Part shown: in pieces, positions 23,976-32,579 of the stretch
How positions within the stretch are numbered: the stretch's first letter is position 1
Layout: the number at the start of each line of letters is the position of its first letter
From: DSVZ01 sp037439785
Lineage (GTDB): Bacteria; Verrucomicrobiota; Verrucomicrobiia; Limisphaerales; J093
NCBI GenBank assembly: GCA_037439785.1
Contig: JBBIVJ010000001.1
Coordinates: 1-64,000 of the forward strand
Direction of reading: 5' to 3'
Length of the DNA stretch: 64,000 nucleotides
The notes under the pieces: model-generated
Database searches by the model: none
Seen by the model: only the letters and a program-made list of their open reading frames with translations
What the model was told of the DNA's origin: nothing
Translations under genes and position numbers: made by a program

Positions 23976-25414
23976 AACCGGCCCCCCTCCGGCGCCTGCT
24001 CCTGCTCGTGCTGGCGGGGCTGGGGATCGGTTTCGGGGCGGCGGGATGGGCCGGCGAGAGCGAGCTGCGTTTCCCACCGCCGGAGTTTGAAAGCGACTAC
24101 GTGATGCCGCCCGGCATCACCACCCCGCCCCCCCGTGGAGTGGGGCGGGAATACCTGGACCTGGCCGTACTGGTGGGAGCCCTGGGTCTGGCGGCCTGGC
24201 TGGTCCACCGGCGCCGCTCGCGGCGCGGCCTGGCCGCGTTGTCGGTCTTTTCGCTGGTCTATTTCGGGTTCATCCGGCACGGCTGCATCTGCCCCATCGG
24301 CGCGCCGCAGAACGTGGCCTACGGTCTGTTCACGCCCGAGTACACCCTGCCGCTGACGGTGCTGTTGTTTTTCCTGGCGCCGCTGGTCTTCGCCCTGTTT
24401 GCCGGTCGCACCTTTTGCGCGGCGGTCTGCCCGCACGGGGCGTTGCAGGACCTGGTGCTGCTGCGACCAGTGAAGGTGCCGCTGTGGCTGGAACAAGGGC
24501 TGGCGGTGGTACCATACCTGTTTCTGGGCACCGGCCTGGTGCTGGCGGCGACGGGCGTGGGGTTCTTGATCTGCCGCTGGGACCCGTTTGTGCCGCTGTT
24601 CCGGATGTCCGGGAGTCTTTTGATGCTGAGCGTGGGCGGGGTGTTGGTGGTGGCCTCGATGTTCCTCGGCCGGCCGTTCTGCCGGTTCCTCTGCCCCTAC
24701 GGGGCGCTGCTGCGGCTGGCCGCGCTGGTGTCGCGCTGGCGGGTCCGCATCACCCCCACCACGTGCACCCAGTGCCGGTTGTGCGAGCATTCCTGCCCGT
24801 TTGGCGCCATCCGCGAACCAATAAATCTGCCGGTGACGCCGGCCGCGCTGGCGCCGGAGCGGCGGCGGCTGGGGACCTGGCTGCTGGCCACGCCGGTGTT
24901 GGTGGCGCTGGGCATCTGGCTCGGGCCGCGGGTGGCGGGGCCGGCCGCGCGGTTGCATCCCAACGTGGCCCTGCTGGATCGTTACCTGGCGGAGCACGCG
25001 GCGCCGGCGGAAGCGGCTCCCGCCGCGGCCGGGGCTTCACCCGCGGCCTCACCGACAGCAACACCCGCGGCGGCGCCCACTGCACCCACCCCGGAAAGTC
25101 GCGCCCTGACGCGGGCCGAACTGGAGGTCCCCCGGCTGGTCGCGCAGGCCACCGAGTTGCGTCGCCGCCTCACCACCGCCGGCGCCTGGTTGGGCGGGTG
25201 GGTGGGGTTGGTCCTGGGGCTGCGCCTGGTCAGCCTCTCGGTGCGCGTGGCGCGGACCGATTTCGAGCCCGACCGCGGCGCCTGCCTGGCCTGCGGGCGC
25301 TGCTTTCTGAGCTGTCCCAACGAACGGGTGCGCGTGGGCTTGCTCTCGCCCGCCGAGGCCGAGGCCCTGCAAACTCGCGCCCTGGCCGGCCTCGCCGCCC
25401 GCAATCCTCCCTGA
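23972..25414 (+). CDS. Membrane 4Fe-4S protein, NapH/NosR-like
   Basis: 480 residues with about 6-7 transmembrane segments. After a signal-like helix (about residues 7-25), the core has the CxxxCP motifs CAAVCPHGALQD and CRFLCPYGALLR, typical of NapH, NosR and CcoG proteins, plus an extra GCICPIG motif. A cytoplasmic ferredoxin site, CTQCRLCEHSCPFG, follows near residues 267-280. After an Ala/Pro-rich linker and another helix there is a final CLACGRCFLSCP motif near residue 435. NosR-type FMN-binding domains are absent. It likely moves electrons across the membrane to the NapG-like ferredoxin. It overlaps its neighbour by ATGA. Confidence 0.85.
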   Translation: MKPAPLRRLLLLVLAGLGIGFGAAGWAGESELRFPPPEFESDYVMPPGITTPPPRGVGREYLDLAVLVGALGLAAWLVHRRRSRRGLAALSVFSLVYFGFIRHGCICPIGAPQNVAYGLFTPEYTLPLTVLLFFLAPLVFALFAGRTFCAAVCPHGALQDLVLLRPVKVPLWLEQGLAVVPYLFLGTGLVLAATGVGFLICRWDPFVPLFRMSGSLLMLSVGGVLVVASMFLGRPFCRFLCPYGALLRLAALVSRWRVRITPTTCTQCRLCEHSCPFGAIREPINLPVTPAALAPERRRLGTWLLATPVLVALGIWLGPRVAGPAARLHPNVALLDRYLAEHAAPAEAAPAAAGASPAASPTATPAAAPTAPTPESRALTRAELEVPRLVAQATELRRRLTTAGAWLGGWVGLVLGLRLVSLSVRVARTDFEPDRGACLACGRCFLSCPNERVRVGLLSPAEAEALQTRALAGLAARNPP

Positions 25415-25417
25415 GCC

Positions 25418-27259
25418 GTGGCTTCCCCGCAGGTCCAGTGCCCCACCCCGCCCGCGCCGGCCGTTGTTGCGCCGGGGCCGACCGCCCCCGCCACGGAGGA
25501 CCTGGCGCGCACCTGGCAGCGCACCTGTGTTGTCGCCGCCATGCTGTGCGGCCTGGCGGTGGGGCTGCTGGTGGGCGTGCACGAATGGACCCGCCGGCAT
25601 GATCCGGTGACCTCGCCGGAGCTGGCCGCCCTGAAGGCCCGGCTGGTGGCCGAGCCGCAAAACGAGGCGCTCAAGGAGCAAATCCGGGCGCTGGACCTGA
25701 CCCTGCGGCAGCGTCACGCCTGGCGGCTGGCGATGTACCGGTTCGGCGCCTGGTTCCTGGCGGGCACGGCCCTCGTGCTGGTGGCCACCGGCAAGCAGTG
25801 GGCCAGCGCCCGAACCGCCCCCCCGCGGCCCCGCCCCGTCCCGGACGCCGCGGAGCGGTACGCCGAGGCGATGCGCCGCGCCCGGAGCCTGGCTGCCGGG
25901 CTGGGAGCCGTGGCGCTGCTGGCGCTGGCGGCGGTGGGGCTGACCGCGCGCCAACGCCAGCCGGCGGACCTGGCCGCCGGGGGGGAGGGGCATCCGGGGC
26001 AGCTCCACGGCAGGGGCGCCGTCACCGCGGCGACGCTGCCCTCGCCGGCCGAATACGCCACGAACTGGCCGCGCTTCCTGGGTCCCACCGGCAACGCGCA
26101 CGTGCCCCTGCTCGCGCCCGCCCTGAAGTTCGACCTCGCCACCGGCGCCGGCCTGCGCTGGAAAACGCCGCTGACCGCGCCCGGCTTCAACTCGCCGCTG
26201 ATCTGGAGCAACCGCGTCTTCCTCTCCGGTGGCGACGCCACCAACCGGGCCGTGTTCGCCTTTGACCTGGCCTCGGGTCGGCTCGTCTGGGAGCGCCCGG
26301 TGGCCAACGTGCCCGGCTCGCCCCCCCGGCCCGCCGAGGCGCCGGAGTTCAGCGGCGTGGCCGCTCCCACCCTGGCCACCGACGGCCGTCGCGTGTACGC
26401 GCTCTTTGCCAACGGGGACCTGGCGGCCTTCACCCTCGAGGGCGCGCCGGTATGGGCAAAGAACCTCGGCGCCCCGCACAACCCTTACGGCCACGCCACC
26501 TCGCTGGTCACCTGGCAAGACCGGCTCCTGGTCCAGTACGACCAGGGCGAGCCGGAGGAAAACCTGTCGCGGCTCTACGCCCTGGAGGGGGCCACCGGCC
26601 GGGTGCTCTGGCAGAAGCACCGGCCAGTGGGCGCCTCCTGGACCACGCCGGTGGTCTTCGAGGCGGTGGACAAACCCCAGATCGCCACGCTGGGCGGCGC
26701 ATGGGTCATCGCCTACCAGCTCACCGACGGTGCCGAGCTCTGGCGCGCGAAGCTCCTGGCCGGCGAGCTCGCCCCTTCGCCGATCTTCGTGGGCGGACTC
26801 CTGCTGGGCATCAGCCCCGGCGACCGGCTCTTTGCCCTGCGGCCGGACGGTGCGGGCGACGTCACCGCCTCCCACCTGGTCTGGCAAAACGAGGACGCCG
26901 TGCCGGACATCACCAGCCCGGTGAGCAACGGCGAGCTGGTCTTCACCGTCCTCTCCCACGGCGTGGTCAACTGTTACGACCTCAAGGACGGCCGGACGCT
27001 CTGGGAGCACGAGCTGGACTTCGAGATCCACGCCAGCCCGGCCCTCGTCGGCGACCGCCTGTACCTCTTCGGCACCAAAGGTCCGGCGGCCGTCCTGGCG
27101 GTGGAGCGCCAGCCGCGGGAGCTGGCGCGCCTGGACCTGGGCGAGGGCGTGTACGCCAGCCCGGCCCTGGCGCAGGGCGTCATGGTCGTGCGCACGGTCA
27201 AAACCCTGTTCTGCGTCGGTCCGGAACCGGCGCCGGCAGCGGGGGCTTCTGCGCCATGA
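25418..27259 (+). CDS. Membrane-anchored PQQ-like beta-propeller protein
   Basis: 613 residues. Three hydrophobic segments (about residues 37-55, 107-124 and 157-175) lie in the N-terminal 180 residues, so the large C-terminal domain should face the periplasm if the N-terminus is inside. That domain (about 205-600) has PQQ/BamB-like propeller blades, for example GLRWKTPL, GRLVWERPV, GAPVWAKNL and GRTLWEHELD. No PQQ-dehydrogenase catalytic or heme c site is evident, so it may be structural. The GTG start follows the previous stop by 3 nt, and the stop overlaps the next ATG. Confidence 0.75.
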   Translation: MASPQVQCPTPPAPAVVAPGPTAPATEDLARTWQRTCVVAAMLCGLAVGLLVGVHEWTRRHDPVTSPELAALKARLVAEPQNEALKEQIRALDLTLRQRHAWRLAMYRFGAWFLAGTALVLVATGKQWASARTAPPRPRPVPDAAERYAEAMRRARSLAAGLGAVALLALAAVGLTARQRQPADLAAGGEGHPGQLHGRGAVTAATLPSPAEYATNWPRFLGPTGNAHVPLLAPALKFDLATGAGLRWKTPLTAPGFNSPLIWSNRVFLSGGDATNRAVFAFDLASGRLVWERPVANVPGSPPRPAEAPEFSGVAAPTLATDGRRVYALFANGDLAAFTLEGAPVWAKNLGAPHNPYGHATSLVTWQDRLLVQYDQGEPEENLSRLYALEGATGRVLWQKHRPVGASWTTPVVFEAVDKPQIATLGGAWVIAYQLTDGAELWRAKLLAGELAPSPIFVGGLLLGISPGDRLFALRPDGAGDVTASHLVWQNEDAVPDITSPVSNGELVFTVLSHGVVNCYDLKDGRTLWEHELDFEIHASPALVGDRLYLFGTKGPAAVLAVERQPRELARLDLGEGVYASPALAQGVMVVRTVKTLFCVGPEPAPAAGASAP

Positions 27260-29682
27260 GCATCGCCGCTCCACCCTCGCCCGAGCCCACCCTGGCGCCG
27301 CCGCCGGCCGCGAGGGTGGACCTCCGGTTTGCCGTCGAGGTGCTCGATCAGGTGGGCCGAACCCCGGATGCCGTGATCCCGGCGCTGCAGGCGCTCCAGG
27401 ATCATTACGGTTACCTGCCGCGGGAGGCACTCGAGTACCTCTGCCAGCACAGCCAGATCACCCCCGCGGCCATCACGGGGGTGGCCACGTTTTACGACAT
27501 GTTCCGGCACGAACCGGTGGGCCGGCATGTCATCCACGTCTGCCACGGCACGGCCTGCCACGTGGGCGGGGCGGAGCGGGTCGAGGAGGCGTTGCGCCGG
27601 CACCTGCACATCCCCGCCGGGGCGCACACCGATCCCGGGCGACGGTTCACCCTCGAGCCGGTGGCCTGCCTGGGCTGCTGCACGCTCGCGCCGGTGGTGC
27701 GCATCGGCGAAGAGACCTTCGGCTACACCCGCGCGGAGAAAATCCCCGGCCTGCTCCGGGACTTTGCGGCCCGCCAGGCCGCCCGCGGAGAGGACGGGGA
27801 ATTGACCTCGCAACCGCCCCGGCCGGACGCGCCCCAAATCCAGGTCTGCCTGGACTCCTGCTGCGTGGCCAAGGGCACCGACCGCGTCTTCCGCGCGCTG
27901 CGCCAGGAGCTGGCCCGCACCGGGGCGCGCGCCACGGTCAAGCGGGTGGGCTGCGTAGGGGCCTGCTACCGCACGCCGATGATCGAGGTGGTCACGCCCG
28001 ACGGCCGCAAGACCACCTACACCGACATGACCCCGGAGCGCGCGCCGGCCTTCGTCGAGGAACACTTCACCCCGGCGGGGCTGGACGGTCGCCTGGCCCG
28101 CTGGTGGTCGCGCCTGGTGGACGGAGTGTTGCTAGCCGAGCCGCCCGCACCGCCCGCGTCGGCGCCGTCGCCCACGCCGTTCGCGGCTCCGGCCGCGGTC
28201 CCGTCCGAGGCGGACGGTGAGGCGTTCTTCCGCCGCCAGGTGCACATCGCGATGGAGCATTACGGGCGGCTGGACCCGCTGGAGCTGGACGAATACCTGG
28301 CCCACGACGGCTTTGTGGCGCTGCGGCGCTGTCTCGAGGACCTGGCCCCGGAGCAGATCATCGAGACCATCGAACAATCCGGTCTGCGTGGCCGCGGCGG
28401 GGCGGGCTTCCCCACCGGCCAGAAGTGGCGCGTGGTGCGCCAGCAACCCGGCGAGGTCAAGTACGTCATCTGCAACGGCGACGAGGGCGACCCGGGCGCG
28501 TTCATGGACCGGATGATCCTCGAGTCGTTCCCCTACCGCGTCATCGAGGGCCTGGCCATCGCCGCCCTGGCCGTGGGAGCGCACGAGGCCATTTTCTACA
28601 TCCGGCACGAGTACCCCAACGCGCTCAAGCGCGTGCGCGCCGCGCTGGCCGAGTGTGCGCGCCGCGGCTGGGTGGGCGAACGGCTGCTGGGCAGGGATTA
28701 CCCGCTGCGCTTCACCATCAAGGAGGGCGCCGGGGCGTTTGTCTGCGGCGAGGAGACGGCCCTGATCGCCTCGATCGAAGGCCAACGCGGCATGCCGCGG
28801 CTGCGCCCGCCCTTCCCGGCGCAATCCGGCCTGGGGGGCCGGCCCACCCTGATCAACAACGTCGAGACTCTGGCCCTGGTGCCGTGGATTCTGCGGCACG
28901 GGGCGGAGCGGTTTGCCGCCATCGGCACCCGGACCAGCAAGGGCACCAAGGTCTTCGCCCTGGCCGGCAAGGTGCGCCGGGCCGGGCTGATCGAAATCCC
29001 GATGGGCACCACGCTGCGGGAGATCGTCGAGGACATCGGCGGCGGGGTGGCGCCGGGGCGCAAGTTCAAGGCGGTGCAGATCGGCGGGCCCTCCGGCGGG
29101 TGCGTGCCGGCGCGCCTGGCCGACACGCCGGTGGACTACGAATCGCTGCGCGACATCGGCGCCATCATGGGCTCGGGCGGCCTGGTGGTGCTCGATGACA
29201 CCGCCTGCATGGTGGACATCGCCCGGTACTTCCTCCAGTTCACCCAGAACCAGTCCTGCGGCAAATGCACCTTCTGCCGCATCGGCACCAAGCGGATGCT
29301 CGAACGGCTGGAGCGACTCTGCGCCGGCCGGGCGCGCCGCGCCGACCTCGAGGCGCTCGAACGGCTGGCGCCGCAGGTGGCCCAGGGCAGCCTCTGCGGC
29401 CTGGGCAAGACCGCCCCCAACCCCGTGCTCACCACCCTGCGCTACTTCCGCGACGAGTACGCGGCGCACCTCGCCGGCCGCTGCCCCGCCGGCAAGTGCA
29501 CCGCCCTGATCCGCTACACCATCAACGCCCGCTGCACCGGCTGCACCCTCTGCGCCCAGAACTGTCCGGTGGACGCCATTCCCCTGACGCCCTACCAGCG
29601 GCACCGGATTGACACCGAGCGTTGCACCCGCTGCGACACCTGCCGGGTGGTCTGCCCCTACGGGGCGGTGGAAGTGCAATGA
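27256..29682 (+). CDS. Fused NuoE-NuoF (HydC-HydB)-type NAD(P)H-oxidising flavoprotein
   Basis: 808 residues. Residues 20-170 are NuoE-like with the 2Fe-2S ligands CHGTAC and CLGCC. A second thioredoxin-like ferredoxin follows (CLDSCC near 197, CVGAC near 233). Residues 330-720 are NuoF: FMN/NADH sites GRGGAGFPTGQKW and NGDEGDPGAFMDR, and the 4Fe-4S motif SCGKCTFCRIGT near 667. The C-terminus carries two 4Fe-4S sites, CTGCTLCAQNCP and CTRCDTCRVVCP. This order equals HydC fused to HydB of bifurcating hydrogenases and Stn/Bfu enzymes, not respiratory NuoF. It should be cytoplasmic. Fusion of the two subunits is notable. ATGA overlaps on both sides. Confidence 0.9.
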   Translation: MSIAAPPSPEPTLAPPPAARVDLRFAVEVLDQVGRTPDAVIPALQALQDHYGYLPREALEYLCQHSQITPAAITGVATFYDMFRHEPVGRHVIHVCHGTACHVGGAERVEEALRRHLHIPAGAHTDPGRRFTLEPVACLGCCTLAPVVRIGEETFGYTRAEKIPGLLRDFAARQAARGEDGELTSQPPRPDAPQIQVCLDSCCVAKGTDRVFRALRQELARTGARATVKRVGCVGACYRTPMIEVVTPDGRKTTYTDMTPERAPAFVEEHFTPAGLDGRLARWWSRLVDGVLLAEPPAPPASAPSPTPFAAPAAVPSEADGEAFFRRQVHIAMEHYGRLDPLELDEYLAHDGFVALRRCLEDLAPEQIIETIEQSGLRGRGGAGFPTGQKWRVVRQQPGEVKYVICNGDEGDPGAFMDRMILESFPYRVIEGLAIAALAVGAHEAIFYIRHEYPNALKRVRAALAECARRGWVGERLLGRDYPLRFTIKEGAGAFVCGEETALIASIEGQRGMPRLRPPFPAQSGLGGRPTLINNVETLALVPWILRHGAERFAAIGTRTSKGTKVFALAGKVRRAGLIEIPMGTTLREIVEDIGGGVAPGRKFKAVQIGGPSGGCVPARLADTPVDYESLRDIGAIMGSGGLVVLDDTACMVDIARYFLQFTQNQSCGKCTFCRIGTKRMLERLERLCAGRARRADLEALERLAPQVAQGSLCGLGKTAPNPVLTTLRYFRDEYAAHLAGRCPAGKCTALIRYTINARCTGCTLCAQNCPVDAIPLTPYQRHRIDTERCTRCDTCRVVCPYGAVEVQ

Positions 29683-30170
29683 AGGCCAAAACCCGAAATC
29701 CGAAATCCGAAAGAACGCCGAAGTCCCAAGGGCTCCGCGGCGACAGCGGGTGGAGTGACGCCGGGCAGTTTTGGACCTGGGGCAAGGATCCGGATGACGG
29801 GGTTCTGGTGTTGAAGGACGAACCCAGCCCGGCTTCGCCGCCTGACTTGCTGGAACGAGCGGCGCGGTTCGGCGAGGCCATTATCCGTTTCGCAAAAAAA
29901 ATCCCGCCCACCGCCGTCAACCAGCGGCTGGTCGAGCAACTGGTCGGAGCCGGCACTAGTGTGGGCGCCAATTACTGCGAGGCGGACAACGCGGTGTCGG
30001 GCAAAGATTTCAAAAACCGGATCGGCACCTGTCGCAAGGAATCGCGCGAGACCATGTTCTTCCTGCGCATGATCGCCACCGCGGAACCCTCGCTGGCCAC
30101 GGAAGCTCGCCAGCTTTGGCGGGAGGCGCGGGAGCCCAACCTCATCTTCGGCAGCATCTGGCGAAAGTAA
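29679..30170 (+). CDS. Four-helix-bundle (23S rRNA-intervening-sequence-type) protein
   Basis: 163 residues from the ATG that overlaps the previous stop. The core from about residue 52 (LLERAARFGEAIIRFAKKIP, then GAGTSVGANYCEA and FKNRIGTCRKESRE) is a four-helix-bundle protein of the S23/TIGR02436 type. The family lies in rRNA intervening sequences or beside retroelements, and its cellular role is unclear. The first 50 residues are low-complexity and partly encoded by a heptamer array, so the true start may be a GTG near residue 44. A second, inverted heptamer array follows the stop. It interrupts an otherwise functional redox operon and looks inserted. Confidence 0.8.
   Translation: MKAKTRNPKSERTPKSQGLRGDSGWSDAGQFWTWGKDPDDGVLVLKDEPSPASPPDLLERAARFGEAIIRFAKKIPPTAVNQRLVEQLVGAGTSVGANYCEADNAVSGKDFKNRIGTCRKESRETMFFLRMIATAEPSLATEARQLWREAREPNLIFGSIWRK
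29690..29736. repeat. Heptamer array, 5' side of the four-helix-bundle gene
   Basis: Degenerate tandem units of CCGAAATC/CGAAGTC type within the N-terminal codons of the four-helix-bundle ORF. The orientation is opposite to the array after that gene. Confidence 0.85.
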
Positions 30171-30191
30171 TCCCATGCGCCCCCCGCCAGC

Positions 30192-30263
30192 CATTCGGAT
30201 TTCGGAATTCGGATTTCGGATTTCCGACCCCGGGACTTCGGCCTTCGCACTTCGGCCTTCGTG
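30192..30263. repeat. Heptamer array, 3' side of the four-helix-bundle gene
   Basis: About nine degenerate units of ATTTCGG/CTTCGGC type between the four-helix-bundle stop and the next ATG. Read against the upstream array it is an inverted copy, so the gene sits between inverted arrays. Confidence 0.85.
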
Positions 30264-30284
30264 CCCCCGCTTCCGGCCCGCCCC

Positions 30285-32396
30285 ATGACCGCCCCCTTGA
30301 CCCTCAAGATTGACGGCCGCGAGGTCGAGGCCCGCCCGGGCGAAACCATCCTCCAGGCCGCCCGGCGCGCGGGCATCCGCATCCCCACCCTCTGTCACGT
30401 CGAGGGCTTTGCCCCCTCGGCCTCCTGCTTCCTGTGTGCCGTCAAGATCGAGGGCCGCCCCAACCTCTGGCCCTCCTGCGCCATGCCCGTCGCCCCCGGC
30501 ATGGTGGTGGACACCGCTTCCGCCGAAGTCCGCGACGCCCGCAAGACCGCCCTGGAACTGCTCGTCTCCGACCACGCCGGCGACTGCGTTGGCCCCTGCC
30601 AGACCGGCTGTCCCGCCCGGCTGCGCATCCCCGACTTCATCGCCCAGATCGCCGCGGACAACCCCGCCGAAGCCGCGGCCATCGTGCACGACGACCTCAC
30701 CCTGCCCGCCGCCCTGGGCCGGGTTTGCCCGCGCCTTTGCGAGCAGCGCTGCCGTCGCTGCCAGGCCGAGGCGGCCCTGTCCATCCGCAACCTCCACCGC
30801 TTCGCCGCGGACCACCACCGCCGGGCCGCCGGCCTGTACCGTCCGCCCCCCGCCCCCCCCAGCGGCCGGCGCGTCGCCATTGTCGGCGCCGGCCCCGCCG
30901 GCCTGGCCGCCGCCGACCACCTCCTGCGCCGCGGCCACGCGGTGGTGCTGTTTGACACCCACCCCAAACCCGGCGGCATGCTGCGCTACGGCATCCCCGC
31001 CTTCCGTTTGCCCCGCGACGTGCTCAATGCCGAGATCGAGACCCTCCACCTCCGGGGCGCCGAATTTCGGCTGGGCCGGCGGCTGGGCCGCGACTTCACG
31101 CTCGAAGATCTCCGCCGCGAATTCGACGCCGTGCTGCTGGTCCCGGGCGCCCAGGGCTCGCGCAGTTTGGGTTGCCCCGGCGAGGAACTGGCCACGCCCG
31201 CGCTCGCCTTCCTCGAACAGATCGAAGACGGCCCGCCCCCGCGCGTTGGCCGCGACGTGCTGGTGGTGGGCGGCGGCAACACCGCCATGGACGCCAGCCG
31301 CAGCGCCCTCCGCCTGGGGGCGGCGTCGGTCCGCGTGCTCTACCGTCGCACCCGCCGCGAAATGCCCTGCCTCATGGAAGAGGTCGAGGCCGCCGAGGAG
31401 GAGGGCGTGCAGATCGAATACCTCGTGGCGCCGCTCAAACTCGAGCACCGCAACGGCCGCCTCGCCCTGACCTGCCAACGCATGGCCCTGGGGGCGCCCG
31501 ACGCCAGCGGCCGCGCCCGCCCCGAGCCGGTGCCCGGCTCGGAGTTCATGCTCGAAGCAAACACCGTCATCGCCGCCATCGGCCAGGAGGTTGTCCTCGA
31601 CCCCGCTCACGCGCCGGCGTTGAACTTCTCGAAGTGGGGCATTGCCGTGGACCCGAAGACGCTCGCGACGAACCTGCCGGGCGTCTTCGCCGCCGGCGAC
31701 GCCGTGACCGGACCCGACGTGGCCGTACGCGCCGTGGCCGCCGGCAAACTGGCCGCCGCCTCGATGGACCAGTTCCTGCGCGGTGTGCCGGTGGAGGGAG
31801 CGCCCGAGGCAGTGAACGTGCTCATGGGCCGGCTGGACGAGGCCGAACTGGCCGTGCTGCTACGGGACATCGAGAGCCTCCCCCGCACGCCCATGCCCCA
31901 CGCCCCGCTCGAAGTGCGGCGCAGCTCCTTTGCCGAGGTCGAGCTGGGCTTCTCCCCCGAGGAGGCACGGCAGGAGTCGCGGCGCTGCCTGGGCTGCGGC
32001 TGCGGCAAGGCCATCCCCTGCCGCCTGCGTGCGCTGGCCACCGAGTACGGCGTGGACCCGACGCGCTTTGTGGGCCAGCGCCGGCGCTTCCAGCGCGACA
32101 CCTCCCACCCCGAAATCATCTTCGAGCCGGGCAAGTGCATCCTGTGCGGCGTGTGCGTGGAGGTCGCGCGCCAGGCGGGTGAGGACTGGGGAATCACGTT
32201 TTACGGGCGGGGCTTCGACACCGTGGTGGCGCCGCCGCTGGACCGGCCGATGGCCGAGGCCTTCAAGAAATCCGGCCGCCGCGCCGCGGAGTTGTGCCCC
32301 ACCGGCGCGCTGATGCTCAAAGGCCAGGGCTGCGCCGCCTGCCGGATCGCCGCGCTCACCCCGCCCGCCCGGCCGACAGTGGTGGCCCTGCCTTGA
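30285..32396 (+). CDS. GltD-like NAD(P)H oxidoreductase with NuoG/HydA-type Fe-S N-terminus
   Basis: 703 residues. An N-terminal 2Fe-2S ferredoxin domain (Cys about 37, 48, 51 and 65) is followed by a Cys-rich GltD-type region (CVGPCQTGCP, CPRLCEQRCRRC). The FAD site is GAGPAGLAAADHL (about 201) and the NAD(P) site GGGNTAMDASR (about 329), as in glutamate synthase beta and NfnB. The C-terminus has CLGCGCGKAIPC and a ferredoxin-like CILCGVC site (about 618). No glutamate synthase large subunit and no hydrogenase H-cluster domain is present. The architecture fits the catalytic subunit of a Stn-type NADH/ferredoxin:NADPH transhydrogenase, paired with the upstream NuoEF-like gene. The start is 115 nt after the four-helix-bundle gene. 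Confidence 0.85.
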   Translation: MTAPLTLKIDGREVEARPGETILQAARRAGIRIPTLCHVEGFAPSASCFLCAVKIEGRPNLWPSCAMPVAPGMVVDTASAEVRDARKTALELLVSDHAGDCVGPCQTGCPARLRIPDFIAQIAADNPAEAAAIVHDDLTLPAALGRVCPRLCEQRCRRCQAEAALSIRNLHRFAADHHRRAAGLYRPPPAPPSGRRVAIVGAGPAGLAAADHLLRRGHAVVLFDTHPKPGGMLRYGIPAFRLPRDVLNAEIETLHLRGAEFRLGRRLGRDFTLEDLRREFDAVLLVPGAQGSRSLGCPGEELATPALAFLEQIEDGPPPRVGRDVLVVGGGNTAMDASRSALRLGAASVRVLYRRTRREMPCLMEEVEAAEEEGVQIEYLVAPLKLEHRNGRLALTCQRMALGAPDASGRARPEPVPGSEFMLEANTVIAAIGQEVVLDPAHAPALNFSKWGIAVDPKTLATNLPGVFAAGDAVTGPDVAVRAVAAGKLAAASMDQFLRGVPVEGAPEAVNVLMGRLDEAELAVLLRDIESLPRTPMPHAPLEVRRSSFAEVELGFSPEEARQESRRCLGCGCGKAIPCRLRALATEYGVDPTRFVGQRRRFQRDTSHPEIIFEPGKCILCGVCVEVARQAGEDWGITFYGRGFDTVVAPPLDRPMAEAFKKSGRRAAELCPTGALMLKGQGCAACRIAALTPPARPTVVALP

Positions 32397-32441
32397 GCGC
32401 GACAAGACCGGCGCTGTCGGGCAACAGTCTTGCTGGTAGCA

Positions 32442-32529
32442 CCGACTGGCAGTCGGCCGAATCGCAGGCTGCCGACCTGCGCGACGCCGCCGGGCTGGTA
32501 GCCCGGCAGAACGGGCAAGTTGCCCGTTC
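32442..32529. repeat. Palindrome cluster after the redox operon
   Basis: CCGACT-GGC-AGTCGG (32442-32456), an imperfect GCAGG/CCTGC pair, CCGGGCT-GGT-AGCCCGG (32490-32506), and a 10-bp palindrome GAACGGGCAA/TTGCCCGTTC centred at 32519. It could help end transcription of the operon, but no T-tract follows. Confidence 0.8.
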
Positions 32530-32579
32530 CACCCGCCAAACCCACCGATCGCCGCGCAGCATTCCGCCAACGGCCCAAG

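Noticed and set aside
23403..25414. Nitrate-reductase NapGH proper
   Set aside because: No napA, napB or napD is present, and the membrane protein has extra ferredoxin and linker parts.
25418..27259. PQQ-dependent dehydrogenase
   Set aside because: Propeller blades are present, but no dehydrogenase active-site residues or heme motif are seen, so only a PQQ-like fold is claimed.
30192..30263. Heptamer array as a small coding gene
   Set aside because: The 7-bp period changes frame each unit and gives low-complexity peptide in every frame.
30285..32396. Glutamate synthase small subunit
   Set aside because: GltD-like core, but the 2Fe-2S N-terminus, C-terminal ferredoxin and absence of gltB argue for a transhydrogenase-type subunit.
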